Shown here piece by piece: positions 1 through 12,280 of a DNA stretch of 64,000 nucleotides. How positions within the stretch are numbered: the first letter of the stretch is position 1; each line of letters begins with the position of its first letter. This stretch comes from Balanoglossus misakiensis (taxonomy: Eukaryota; Hemichordata): contig CM082583.2 of assembly GCA_040954595.2 (NCBI GenBank), positions 1,922,001 to 1,986,000 of the forward strand, written 5' to 3'. The notes below the pieces were generated by a model. It worked only from the letters and a program-made list of their open reading frames with translations, made no database searches and was not told the DNA's origin. A program made the translations under genes and the position numbers.

Positions 1-628
1 ATGAATTTTTAATTAGTCACATGACCTGGCGGCCATCTTGGATTTTCTGAAAAAATGCAAATCTCAGATCTCAGAAACTACAAGTCAGATCGACTTCAAA
101 TTTGGCGTGCAGGTAGACTACCTTCTGTCAAACATTTTTGTAATTGGAAATTATGCTGTCAATGTTGCAGTTTTTTTGCTACAATTTTTTTTCTGAAATC
201 TGGCTTAAATTTCAAAAATCTTCTTCTCCAGAACCGGTGATAACCGAGACATGGGGTTTGGGGTATGTGGTCACCTAACTGATGTCTATCAAGTTTGCGA
301 AGATCATTGTGATTAGTCGAAGATTATGGCGGCCATATTGGATTTTCGAAAAACCCTAGTAAAATTTCAAAAATCTTCTTCTCGAGAACCGGCGATAACC
401 GAGTCACAAGATTTTGTGTGTGTGGTCATTCAACAGATGTCTATCAAGTTTGCGAAGAGGAATGTGATTGGTCGAAGATTATGGCGGCCATATTGGATTT
501 TGTGAAAAACAATTAAAAAGTAAAAATTCCCTTTCTAGCCTAAAAATTGATAGCACAGAAATTCTTTTTATGGATATGAATCATCATATAACAAGAATAA
601 GCTATAAATATTTTGGTAATTTTGGCAA

Positions 629-641
629 TGACCTTTGACCT
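629..641 (-). promoter_or_regulatory. DR1 nuclear-receptor-type motif in array unit (representative)
   Basis: TGACCTTTGACCT is, on the minus strand, AGGTCA-A-AGGTCA: two perfect half-sites spaced by one base (DR1). This is the classic target of RXR/HNF4/COUP-TF-type receptors. The same 13-mer recurs several times per unit, for example at 899-911, 2060-2072, 2332-2344, 2806-2818 and 3734-3746, and throughout the right array. Single TGACCT half-sites are denser still. The motif match is seen directly; binding is not shown. Confidence 0.5.
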
Positions 642-3600
642 ACTTTTGACGCATCAATTTTCTGCATATCTAATTCCAGGCTAACCAATAGGGCTATAAG
701 TTTGGTTTTTGATGTATGTGGATTTGTATGTGATCAAAAAATTTTGGTACTTTTCATGACCCCTTTGACCTCTGCTGACCTCATTAAATATGCGCATACC
801 TAATTACAGATGAACCAATAGACCTAGAGGTTTTGTTTTTGTTGGACAGGACAAGTATAGGGTCAAAATTTTTTACCCAAATTTTGGGTGACCTCTGGTG
901 ACCTTTGACCTAATTTCGCAAATCTCAGCATCCACAGCAGATACAGCCTTGGCGTTTGGAGGTATGGGGCCATAATGAAAAGCCAAAGTTTTGGGTCACC
1001 TGTGACACCTGCTTAACTCATTATTTATGTGCATACCTAATTCCGGGCTAACCAAAAGGGTTAGAGGTCTGGTTTTTGTTGGACATGGACCACTATGGGT
1101 CAAAATTTTCTGCCCAAACTGTGGGTGACCTCTGACCTACTTAACACTATATCAGCACTAAACATAGATATAATCTTGATATTTCATGGGATAAAACACA
1201 GCATTATGTTTCTACTCATTAATTATGTGCATATCTAATAATCAGATCAGATAATAGAGCTTGGGCCCGGACAATGCTGCTTGCAGCTTTAATTCTGTCT
1301 TTCTTTCTTCTTTCTTTCTTTCTTTATTCTTGTGTCAATTCTTTGTCGCTCTAGATCTCAGAGACCACTGCAGGTACACTTCTGAAACTTGCTACAGTGG
1401 TCAAGGTCAATGAGTAGTCGTGCATTGAACCCTTGAATTTTTAATTAGTCACATGACCTGGCGGCCATCTTGGATTTTCTGAAAAAATGCAAATCTCAGA
1501 TCTCAGAAACTACAAGTCAGATCGACTTCAAATTTGGCGTGCAGGTAGACTACCTTCTGCCCATCATTTTTGTAATTGGAAATTATGCTGTCAATGTTGC
1601 AGTTTTTTTGCTACAATTTTTTTTCTGAAATCTGGTCAAAATTTCAAAAATCTTCTTCTCCAGAACCGGTGACAACCGAGACACGGGGTTTGGTGTATGT
1701 GGTCACCTAACTGATGTCTATCAAGTTTGCGAAGATCATTGTGATTGGTCGTAGATTATGGCGGCCATATTGGATTTTCGAAAAACCATAGTAAAACTCA
1801 AAAAATCTTCTTCTCCAGAACGGGCGATAACTGAGTCGCAAGATTCGGGGAGTTTGGTCACTTCACTGATGTCTATCAAGTTTGCAAAGAGCATTGTGAT
1901 TGGTCGAAGATTATGGCGGCCATATTGGATTTTGTTAAAAGCAGTGAAAAATTGAAATTCCTTTTCCTAGTCTAAAAATTGATAGCATACAAACTCTTTT
2001 TATGGATATCAATCGTCATGTGACTAAATTATGTTACAATTTTTTGGCGATTTTTCACATGACCTTTGACCTACTTTTCACACGTTATTATTTCTGCATA
2101 TCTATTTCCAGGCTAACCTATAGGGCTAGACGTTTGGTTTTTGATGCATGTGGATTAGTGTGTGATCAAAATATTTTGCTACTTTTCATGACCCCTTTGA
2201 CCTCTGCTGACCTCATTAATTATGCACATAGCTAATTACAGGCGAACCAATAGAGCTAGAGGTTTGGTTTTTGTTGGACATGGACCACTATGGGAACAAA
2301 ATTTTTTGCCCAAATGTTGGGTGACCTCTGGTGACCTTTGACCTACTTTCGCATATCTCAGCATCCAGAGCAGATAGAGCCTTGGCATTTGGCAGGATGG
2401 GGCCAAAATGTACAGCCACATTTTTGGGTCACCTGTGACACCTGCTGACCTCATTAAATATGCACATACCTAATTACAGGCGAACCAATAGAGCTAGAGT
2501 TTTAGTTTTTGTTTGACATGGACCAGTATGGGTCAAAAAATTTTGCCCAAATGTTTGGTGACCTCAGGTGACCTTTGACCCACTTTCGCATATCTCAGCA
2601 TCCAGAGCAGATACAGCCTTGGCATTTGGCAGGATGGGGCAAAAATGTACAGCCACATTTTTGGGTCACCTGTGACACCTGCTGACCTCATTAAATATGC
2701 ACATATCTAATTACAGGCGAACCAATAGAGCTAGAGTTTTGGTTTTTGTTGGACATGGACCAGTATGGGTAAAAAAAAATTGCCCAAATGTTGGGTGACC
2801 TCAGGTGACCTTTGACCTACTTCACCCTATTTCAGCAGCAATAATACACGCATCCTTGTTATGTCATGCGATAATACATCCGATAGAAAATTCTGTTTCT
2901 TCTCATTCATACTGTGCATATATAATTCAAGATCAGCGCTTGGGCCCGACAATGCTGCTCGCAGCTTTAATTCTGTCTTTCTTTCTTCTTTCTTTCTTTA
3001 TTCTTGTGTCAATTCTTTGTCGCTCTAGATCTCAGAGACCACTGCAGGTACACTTCTGAAACTTGCTACAGTGGTCAAGGTCAATGAGTAGTCGTGCATT
3101 GAACCCTTGAATTTTTAATTAGTCACATGACCTGGCGGCCATCTTGGATTTTCTGAAAAAATGCAAATCTCAGATCTCAGAAACTACAAGTCAGATCGAC
3201 TTCAAATTTGGCGTGCAGGTAGACTACCTTCTGCCCATCATTTTTGTAATTGGAAATTATGCTGTCAATGTTGCAGTTTTTTTGCCACAATTTTTTTTCT
3301 TAAATCTGGTCAAAATTTCAAAAATCTTCTTCTCCAGAACCGGTGATAACCGAGACACGGGGTTTGGTGTATGTGGTCACCTAACTGATGTCTATCAAGT
3401 TTGCGAAGATCATTGTGATTGGTCGAAGATTATGGCGGCCATATTGGATTTTCGAAAAACCATAGTAAAACTCAAAAAATCTTCTTCTCCAGAACGGGCG
3501 ATAACTGAGTTGCAAGATTCGGGGAGTTTGGTCACTTCACTGATGTCTATCAAGTTTGCAAAGAGCATTGTGATTGGTCGAAGATTATGGCGGCCATATT

Positions 3601-6079
3601 GGATTATGTAAAAAGCAGTGAAAAATTGAAATTCCTTTTCCTAGTGTAAAAATTGATAGCATACAAACTCTTTTTATGGATATCAATCGTCATGTGACTA
3701 AATTATGTTACAATTTTTTGGCGATTTTTCACATGACCTTTGACCTACTTTTCACACGTTATTATTTCTGCATATCTATTTCCAGGCTAACCTATAGGGC
3801 TAGACGTTTGGTTTTTGATGCATGTGGATTAGTGTGTGATCAAAATATTTTGCTACTTTTCATGACCCCTTTGACCTCTGCTGACCTCATTAATTATGCA
3901 CATAGCTAATTACAGGCGAACCAATAGAGCTAGAGATTTGGTTTTTGTTGGACATGGACCACTATGGGAACAAAATTTTTTGCCCAAATGTTGGGTGACC
4001 TCTGGTCACCTTTGACCTACTTTCGCATATCTCAGCATCCAGCGCAGATACAGCCTTGGCATTTGGCAGGATGGGGCCAAAATGTACAGCCACATTTTTG
4101 GGTCACCTGTGACACCTGCTGACCTCATTAAATATGCACATACCTAATTACAGGCGAACCAATAGAGCTAGAGTTTTAGTTTTTGTTTGACATGGACCAG
4201 TATGGGTCAAAAAATTTTGCCCAAATGTTTGGTGACCTCAGGTGACCTTAGACCCACTTTCGCATATCTCAGCATCCAGAGCAGATACAGCCTTGGCATT
4301 TGGCAGGATGGGGCAAAAATGTACAGCCACATTTTTGGGTCACCTGTGACACCTGCTGACCTCATTAAATATGCACATACCTAATTACAGGCGAACCAAT
4401 AGAGCTAGAGTTTTAGTTTTTGTTTGACATGGACCAGTATGGGTCAAAAAATTTTGCCCAAATGTTTGGTGACCTCAGGTGACCTTTGACCTACTTTACT
4501 CTATTTCAGTAGGAAAAATACACACGTCCTTGTTATGTCATGAGATAAAACACCCGATAGAGCATTCTGTTTCTTCTCATTCATACTGTGCATATATAAT
4601 ACCGGATCAGCGCTTGGGCCCGACAATGCTGCTTGCAGCTTTAATTCTTTCTTTCTTTCTTTCTTTCTTTTTTCTTGTGTCAATTCTTCGGCCAACTAAA
4701 TCTCTGAAACTACTGCAGGTACACTGCTCAAACTTGCTACAGTGGTCAAGGTCTATGAGTAGATGTGCAGTGACTTGTGAATACTTAATTAGTCATGTGA
4801 CCTGGCGGCCATCTTGGATTTTCTGAAAAAAATCAAATCTCAGATCTCAGAAACTACAAGTCAGATCGACTTCAAATTTGGCATGCAGGTAGACTACCTT
4901 CTACCCATCATTTTTGTAATTAGAAATTTTGCTGTCAATGTTGCAGTTTTTTTGCTACAATTTTTTTTCTGAAATCTGGCTTAAATTTCAAAAATCTTCT
5001 ACTCCAGAACCGGTGATAACCGAGACACGGGGTTTGGGGTATGTGGTCACCTAACTGATGTCTATCAAGTTTGCGAAGATCATTGTGATTGGTCGAAGAT
5101 TATGGCGGCCATATTTGATTTTCGAAAAACCATAGTTAAACTCCAAAAATCTTCTTCTCCAGAGCGGGCGATAACTGAGTTGCAAGATTCGGGGAGTATG
5201 GTCACTACACGGATGTCTATCAAGTTTGCAAAGAGCATTGTGATTGGTCGAAGATTATGGCGGCCATATTGGATTTTGTAAAAAGCAGTGAAAATTTGAA
5301 ATTCCTTTTTCTAGTCTAAAAATTGATAGCATACAAATTCTTTTTATGGATATCAATCGTCATGTGACTAAAATAGGTTACAATTTTTTGGCGATTTTTC
5401 ACATGACCTTTGACCTACTTATCACGCGGTATTATTTCTGCATATCTAATTCCAGGCTAACCTATATGGCTAGACGTTTGGTTTTTGATGAATGTGGATT
5501 AGTGTGTGATCAAAATATTTTGCTACTTTTCATGACCCCTTTGACCTCAGCTGACCTCATTAATTATGTACATAGCTAATTACAGGCGAACCAATAGAGC
5601 TAGAGGTTTTGTTTTTGTTGGACATGGACCAGTATGGGATCAACATTTTTTGCCCAAATTATTGGTGACCTCTGGTGACCTTTGACCTACTTTCGCATAT
5701 CTCAGCATCCAGAGCAGATACAGCCATGGCATTTGGTAGGATGGGACCAAAATGTAAAGCCAAATTTTTGGGTCACCTGTGACACCTGTTGACCTCATTA
5801 AATATGCACATACCTAATTACAGGTGAACCAATAGAGCTAGAGTTTTGGTTTTTGTTGGACATGGACCAGTATGGGTAAAAAAAAATTGCCCAAATGTTG
5901 GGTGACCTCAGGTGACCTTTGACCTACTTCACCCTATTTAAGCAGCAAAAATACACACATCCTTGTTATGTCAAGATATAATACATCCGATAGAAAATTC
6001 TGTTTCTTCTCATTCATACTGTGCATATATAATTCAAGATCAGCGCTTGGGCCCGACAATGCTGCTCGCAGCTTTAATT

Positions 6080-6111
6080 ACGGGCCCAAGCCAAGCCAGG
6101 CTCCGGCCCGT
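6080..6111. repeat. Imperfect hairpin at a unit junction (left array)
   Basis: Directly after the unit-terminal TTTAATT there is a 13-base arm beginning ACGGGCCCAAGCC, a 6-base loop and a partly mismatched complementary arm. The arm repeats, inverted, the GCTTGGGCCCG found near the end of every unit. It is absent from most other junctions, where a CTTT tract follows instead. Equivalent hairpins lie at 57957-57988 and 62522-62553. Confidence 0.75.
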
Positions 6112-8663
6112 ATTGGTTTCGCTGGGGTTTTTCTGTCTTTCTTTCTTTCTTTATTCTTGGTTCCATTCTTTATCGCTCTAGATCTCAAACACCGCTGCAG
6201 GTACAGTTCTCAAACTTGCTACAGTGGTCAAGGTCAATGAGTAGATGTGCAGTGACTTGTGAATACTTAATTAGTCACGTGACATGGCGGCCATCTTGGA
6301 TTTTCTGAAAAAATGCAAATCTCAGATCTCAGAAACTGCAAGTCAGATCGACTTCAAATTTGGCATGCTGGTAGACTACCTTCTGCCCATCATTTTTGTA
6401 ATTGGAAATTATGCTGACAAAGTAGCAGTTTTTTTGCTACAATTTTTTTTCTGAAATCTGGCTTAAATTTCAAAAATCTTCTTCTCCAGAACCGGTGATA
6501 ACCGAGACACGGGGTTTGGGGTATGTGGTCACCTAACTGATGTCTATCAAGTTTGCGAAGATCATAGTGATTGGTCCAAGATTATGGCGGCCATATTGGA
6601 TTTTCGAAAAACCCTAGTAAAACTTCAAAAATCTTCTTCTCAAGAACCAGCGATAACCGAGTCACAAGATTTGGTGTGTGTGGTCATTAAACAGATGTCT
6701 ATCAAGTTTGCGAAAAGGAATGTGATTGGTCGAAGATTATGGCGGCCATGTTGGATTTTGTGAAAAACGATTAAAAAGTAAAAATTCCTTTTCTAGCCTA
6801 AAAATTGATAGCACAGAAATTCTTTTTATGGATATGAATCATCATATAACAAGAATAAGCTATAAATATTTTGGTAATTTTGGCAATGACCTTTGACCTA
6901 CTTTTGACACATCATTTTTCTTCATATCTAATTCCAGGCTAACCAATAGGGCTATAAGTTTGGTGTTTGATGTATGTGGATTTGTATGTGATCAAAAAAT
7001 TTTGCTACTTTTCATGACCCCTTTGACCTCTGGTGACCTCATTAAATATGCATATACCTAATTACAGATGAACCAATAGACCTAGAGGTTTTGCTTTTGT
7101 TATACATGGACCAGTATGGGGTCAAAATATTTTGCCCAAATGTTGGGTGACCTCGGGTGACTTTTGACCTACTTAACACTATATTAGCATCAGATCAGAT
7201 AATAGAGCTTGGGCCCGGACAATGCTGCTTGCAGCTTTAATCTTTCTTTCTTTTTTCTTGTGTCAAATTCTTCGGCCAACGAGATCTCTGAAACTACTGC
7301 AGGTACACTTCTCAAACTTGCTACAGTGGTCAAGGTCAATGAGTAGATGTGCAGTGACTTGTGAATAATTAATTAGTCACGTGACCTGGCGGCCATATTG
7401 GATTTTCTGAAAAAATTCAAATCTCAGATCTCAGAAACTACAAGTCAGATCGACTTCAAATTTGGCATACAGGTACACTACCTTCTACCCATCATTTTTG
7501 TAATTGGATATTTTGCTGTAAATGTTGCAGTTTTTTTGCTACAATTTTTTTTCTGAAATCTGGCTTAAATTTCAAAAATCTTCTTCTCCAGAACCGGTGA
7601 TAACCGAGACACGGGGTTTGGGGTATGTGTTCATCTGACTGATGTCTATCAAGTTTGCGAAGATCATTGTGATTGGTCGAAGATTATGGCGGCCATATTG
7701 GATTTTCGAAAAACCATAGCTAAACTCAAAAAATCTACTTCTCCAGAACGGGCGATGACTGAGTCGCAAGATTCGGGGAGTATGGTCACTACACTGATGT
7801 CTATCAAGTTTGCAAAGAGCATTGTGATTGGTCGAAGATTATGGCGGCCATATTGGATTTTGAAAAAAGCAGTAAAAAATTGAAATTCCTTTTTCTAGTC
7901 TAAAAATTGATAGCATACAAATTCTTTTTATGGATATCAATCGTCATGTGACTAAAATATGTTACAATTTTTTGGCGATTTTTCACATGACCTTTGACCT
8001 ACTTATCACGCGTTATTATTTCTGCATATCTAATTCCAGGCTAACCTATAGGGCTAGACGTTTGTTTTTTGATGAATGTGGATTAGTGTGTGATCAAAAT
8101 ATTTTGCTACTTTTCATGACCCCTTTGACCTCTGCTGACCTCATTAATTATGTGCATAGCTAATTACAGGCGAACCAATAGACCTAGAGGTTTGGTTTTT
8201 GTTGGACATGGACCAGTATGGGATCAAAATTTTTTGCCCAAATGTTGGGTGACCTCTGGCGACCTTTGACCTACTTTCGCATATCTCAGCATCCAGAGCA
8301 GATACAGCCATGGCATTTGGTACGATGGGACCAAAATGTAAAGCCACATTTTTGGGTCACCTGTGACACCTGCTGACCTCATTAAATATGTACATACCTA
8401 ATTACAGGCGAACCGATAGAGCTATAGTTTTGGTTTTTGTTGGACATGGACCAGTATGGGTCAAAAAAATTTGCCCAAATGTTAGGTGACCTCAGGTGAC
8501 CTTTGACCTACTTCACCCTATTTCAGCAGCAAAAATACACACGTCCTTGTTTTGTCATGAGATAATACATCCGATAGAAAATTCTGTTTCTTCTCATTCA
8601 TACTGTGCATATATAATTCGAGATCAGCGCTTGGGCCCGACAATGCTGCTCGCAGCTTTAATT

Positions 8664-9437
8664 ATTATCTGCTGTGGTGGGATTCCTGCCTTCGTCTGTG
8701 TTTGAACGGTTGTCTTCCGTACAGAGTGATTTGTTTTTCGCCCACCAAACTTCATTGCAGCTGCAGCTCGTGGCATAAATGAGGCGATTTTATTTTTCCC
8801 CATCGGTCGATCGAAATACCACACGAGTGAGTTGATGTCGACTGCGGGTATCGGTTGCAGATAGAATGGGCTGTCCAGGGTACATTTTTCGATCGGGCGG
8901 TGTTGAACGTGCTCGCGATAAATTCTGATAGGGTTTCTGGTAGAATCGGCAACAGAGAAAATGCGAGGTGGTACGGCACGACGATCTCCATATGTTCCAT
9001 CGCGTGTTTTGGTATCGCGTTCCCGGAACTCTAAAAAATCGAGGCCAGAGCTATCCCTTTGGATAGTGATGTCTCCGAAGCACAGTTTTCTGTGCTCGTC
9101 CCGACCGCGTAGACCGAAGTGCTTCGTGAATAAATACCACAGAGTGAAATTCAAGGTGTCACCGTCAGCGCTGCCAAGTTTGCCTTCTTTCCACATTGCC
9201 TCCTCTTCTTCTGGAGATATAGCTTCACTAGCATAACTGCCAGAGCCCATGCCAGACTTCTCGCTCAGTCGTACGAACCGTGCTCGGTTTTCTTTGCGAT
9301 TTGATGAAATCGTTCACACTTGCCAAATCATCTTCACCAACTGTTGCCTCGCTTTCTCCTTCGAGTCCGAAAAGTAAAACATCTAATTCGTCTTTTGGAA
9401 TTTCTTCCATCCACCGGATAATATCGTCCGCAGCCAT
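8664..9437 (-). pseudogene. KIAA1958/DUF3504-type tyrosine recombinase, broken
   Basis: Two minus-strand reading frames make up one decayed gene. 9228-9437 starts at an ATG and encodes an acidic N-terminus ending near FIKSQRKPSTVRTTERE, typical of the start of the core-binding region. 8664-9250, in another frame, encodes the catalytic domain: EEEEAMWKEGKLGS, then FGLRGRDEHRKL carrying the first catalytic Arg, and later NHSVRKTTVQ, the H-x-x-R motif. The middle, roughly a hundred residues of core-binding domain, is missing at the frame junction near 9240. After GIPPQQI the frame runs into the tandem array, so the last His/Trp region and the nucleophilic Tyr are absent. Family assignment rests on these motifs. 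The gene cannot encode an active recombinase as it stands. Confidence 0.8.
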
Positions 9438-9706
9438 AATTTATCGTACTCAGCGCAGTGAAGTGGAGCAGACGACAACTTTCGAATCTCGCGCAATAAA
9501 AACAAAAGTAGATCCGGATATTGAACGCGTCTTCCAAATATGGTCACCGGGCCGGGGCGTATTATGCAGCACAAAGGTCAAAAGGTAACTTCGAGATTTC
9601 ACATCTTCAGTGATTCATAAGTGACGTTAATCTTAGGTTGTATTTCAAGGTCAGTGTGAATTATTCTTATGGCGTCACAATGTCGTAGTGTGTTTGCGTC
9701 CAAGAG
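9438..9706. other. Non-coding interval
   Basis: Between the recombinase start and the possible small gene I see no convincing coding signal, RNA gene or repeat. Confidence 0.4.
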
Positions 9707-10085
9707 ATGGAGGAGAATGAGCTGAGGGGAACCAGAGAGAGGGGGAGACAGGCAGACAGAATTAGCCGCACACAGGTTTGAAGTTGCCATGTTATTTCAA
9801 TTTAGAAAAGGGTTGTCAGCTACTTTGTGCATGAGAACACTTTTCATTTCTCCTTGCAGAGGCAGAAAATAAGAAACAGGCAGAAAGTAAGAAAAAGGAA
9901 AACAAAAATGTTACTTTCAGTGAAAATAGAACGGTCTACGTTTTGTATGAGGAGCTCAAGAAATCTTCTGGTTATGAACTGGTAAGTGGCGCAATTCGTT
10001 GTTGTAATCATTAAATGATTTTAGATTCCATTCCCATAGCTTGTATTACATTTTTTCTATATTTTAACACGTCAGTCACACACGC

Positions 10086-10116
<31 letters not shown>

Positions 10117-10438
10117 CATACACACAGACAGACAGATAGACAGACAGACGCTCAGACAGACAGACGTACATGCATAGTTAGCTGGATATGTTTAGCAATC
10201 AAATTTGTGAATACATGCACAGGAATTAACCTTGTTTCATGTCCAATCTAAATGTAGGAGTCTGCGAACATGAATACGGAAGGCACTGGAGTTCAATCGG
10301 GTTAGTGCATTTTGTATTAATTTTAACATTGTTTAGGATATATTGTGTGTTTTCCACCATTATATACAGTTTAGTGGTAAGTTTACTGACGTTTCATTTT
10401 TCGATTGTGTAATTCCAGGAAATCAAACCATTGAATGA
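9707..10438 (+). CDS. Possible small four-exon gene, unknown function
   Basis: Proposed exons: 9707-9775 (ATG, donor GTTTGA, weak), 9862-9981 (acceptor after a CTTTTCATTTCTCCTTGCAG tract, strong donor GTAAGT), 10258-10300 (donor GTTAGT) and 10419-10438 (stop TGA at 10436). The phases agree across all three introns and give about 83 residues, Lys/Glu-rich with a segment NVTFSENRTVYVLYEELKK. An AATAAA at 10531-10536 follows. The last three exons are the better supported part. The first is low-complexity and could be chance, in which case this is only the 3' end of a longer gene. I do not recognise the protein. Confidence 0.35.
10077..10166. repeat. CG/CA dinucleotide and CAGA tetranucleotide microsatellite
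   Basis: Compound simple repeat: alternating CG, then CA, then CAGA with minor interruptions. It lies in the second-to-last-but-one intron of the possible small gene (between 9981 and 10258). Confidence 0.9.
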
Positions 10439-10530
10439 TTTACCACCCCCAAAGCACACATGGGTACAACAGGCACATGGTCCAGGGCCGATCGACAGGA
10501 GAACCGCCACAATGAAATAACATTCCACTA

Positions 10531-10536
10531 AATAAA
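10531..10536 (+). terminator. Polyadenylation signal AATAAA
   Basis: Canonical hexamer about 95 bases past the stop codon of the possible small gene ending at 10438. Placement fits a 3' UTR. Confidence 0.35.
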
Positions 10537-11439
10537 ATATCACACTCCGTATATACAAGCTCTCCATTCATTAAATAAGTCTTCGATAGTTTTAGTGTCG
10601 CCTGATGAAATTATGCCCACGTCACGACTCTGGGGACCAGTGCTAATAAATTCGACATTGTAGCTGAGATAGCGTTGGTGGGCATGGTCAACATATCCGA
10701 TACCATAGTGGGCAATGAGGGTAGAAATAACCAAGTTAATCGCGATTTCGTTCAATTTAGGCCTACTACGATAACTATATACATTGTATGTACTGTGAAT
10801 TTAGAACAGTTAAAACGGTTTCCCTTGGTTACAGGATGTTTGCTTTCATGTGACCGACGCCCTCTCAAAAAGATAAGGTTCTCTTGTAACGGACTTTGAT
10901 AGTATTGATTAAAATGTCGGATTGGTGGGAAATGGAAAAATCCATATATTGAGTATTCTCTTACTTAATTCGGTCTATAACCTTGTCTTATAGCATTAAT
11001 CACGATATAAATACATGCAATTCGATGCAAGTCGCACAGTTTTATTGTATAGAGTTGTGAGGTGGGACGGTAAGGAAGAGCCGGCCACCATAGCGTGTCT
11101 ATACCATGGGCTTCGTAGATGCCCTATCCTGATATCAGCGAAGAGCACTGTACCCGATTTGCACGCACGGGGGACTTTTGGTGATAACACCAAACTCTGC
11201 ATGAACTTTACACCAATGAAAAAAGATCGCCATTTCCAAGAGAGTACATGGCACGGCCGGAGATTATTACGCTGTTCACTGCCATGGGGAAAATAGTCAA
11301 TTTGGATATAAAAAAGGCACAGACTTGGCACTGTTAAAGCGCGTAGCTCATCTCACAGGCATATTCCAGCTGTAGCCGCTGGTTACAGGCGTTTAGTGAA
11401 CAGTCAATCCCATGAGGCTGCTCTGTCCTAACGACAGAG

Positions 11440-11450
11440 AAGATGGCGGC
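11440..11450 (+). promoter_or_regulatory. YY1-type motif AAGATGGCGGC
   Basis: Exact match to the classical YY1 consensus, 160 bases upstream of an NRF1-type site. Such pairs are common in housekeeping promoters, but I could not link it to a gene here. Confidence 0.3.
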
Positions 11451-11609
11451 GCCCATAATCTGTGTCGGAGATCGTGAAAAGACACCAGCTTGGGTGAAAA
11501 GGAGGGACAAAACCAGAATCTATACTTATACGGTGCGCATGAAAAATGGAAGGAAGCGAAGGCAATCCACTATTTGAATGCATCGAACGGAAAATTGGCT
11601 GGGAAGTTA

Positions 11610-11621
11610 CGCGCATGCGCG
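11610..11621. promoter_or_regulatory. NRF1-type palindrome CGCGCATGCGCG
   Basis: Fits the consensus YGCGCAYGCGCR on both strands. No transcript evidence or adjacent reading frame of known type. Confidence 0.3.
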
Positions 11622-12255
11622 TGAGACAAGACACACAACACAGACAATCCCCCAAATTTAAATCCCCGGGGACACAACAGAGGTACAGGTACAAGATGCT
11701 GACTTATTTGTACAAAATCGATGCAAACGTTAATTACATGATAAAATTCCACCTTGGGGATTCTGATACATTTCAACGAAACACCTTTCCAACGTTAATC
11801 AGAATAAAACATTTAAAGTGACATTCCATTGATTATACCTTAATGACGTCATGAGAAATCTATTGACTTTTCCATAGCAACAATATCTCCACCCCCGCCT
11901 GCCTTGTAACATGCGATAGGTTATATCTTTGGTATTTATTTATTCATTGCTTATTTATCTTTCTCGTAACACTTGATTGATCGACATACATTGTAAGTTG
12001 TACACCTTGCTGTATCTGTACATTCCAGCCATATTTTTCACTACAGGTTGTAAATTTAAATTTATCAAAACAGTCTTCTGGTGTTTTTGTGAGCCGAATG
12101 AGAAGCTGACTACGCATGCGCCACGATGTTTTTTGAAATGTTATCACATACATTAGAATCATATTCATTCACTCGTTTGTGAAATGTGAAAGGCCATGCA
12201 TTCCGAATGCCTTTTCACTATCTGACATTTTGTTTAATATCTCTCCTAGAATCAC

Positions 12256-12280
12256 CCCCCCCCCCCCCAAAAAAAAATCT
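12256..12280. repeat. Poly-C/poly-A tract
   Basis: A run of C followed directly by a run of A. Homopolymer only. Confidence 0.8.

Larger units (their letters stand above)
1..8663 (+). repeat. Left tandem satellite-like array, about six units
   Basis: Tandem array of long units. The conserved AATTAGTCACATGACCTGGC-type unit start recurs near 10, 1442, 3117, 4786, 6269 and 7369, so units are about 1432, 1675, 1669, 1483, 1100 and 1295 bp. Length differences come mainly from gain or loss of an internal subrepeat of about 240 bp, for example around 2210, 2450 and 2690. Each unit ends with a short hairpin sequence GCTGCTTGCAGCTTTAATT, then a CTTT-rich linker. Short ORFs recur in each unit but shift and break between units, so I do not call them genes. 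The first unit is cut by the window edge. The last unit ends exactly after the terminal TTTAATT inside a recombinase gene. The mobile or satellite class is unassigned. Confidence 0.93.
10541..12255. other. Non-coding stretch with isolated regulatory-like motifs
   Basis: No recognisable gene. Open frames of 90-110 codons (around 10996-11331 on either strand) overlap each other and match nothing I know. The only points of note are the YY1-like and NRF1-like motifs listed separately. Confidence 0.4.

Noticed and set aside
1914-1930. CArG box in the GGCGGCCATATTGG words of the array
   Set aside because: Only five A/T bases lie between CC and GG, so it does not meet the CC(A/T)6GG rule.
1758-1955. 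Recurrent 60-155-codon frames in each array unit (MAAILDFRKTIVKLKKSSS and others)
   Set aside because: They recur because the DNA repeats. Starts and stops shift between units, there is no recognisable domain, and overlapping frames exist on both strands.
6064-6076. Helitron 3' end (small hairpin before the unit terminus)
   Set aside because: There is a short GCTGC/GCAGC stem, but the terminus is TTTAATT, not CTRR, and no TC 5' start or Rep/helicase frame is present.
1-8663. CRISPR array
   Set aside because: Repeat units are over 1 kb, tandem and without unique spacers, and the context is animal DNA.
10996-11331. 111-codon minus frame
   Set aside because: Overlaps a 93-codon plus frame. 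No domain, no splice or promoter context.
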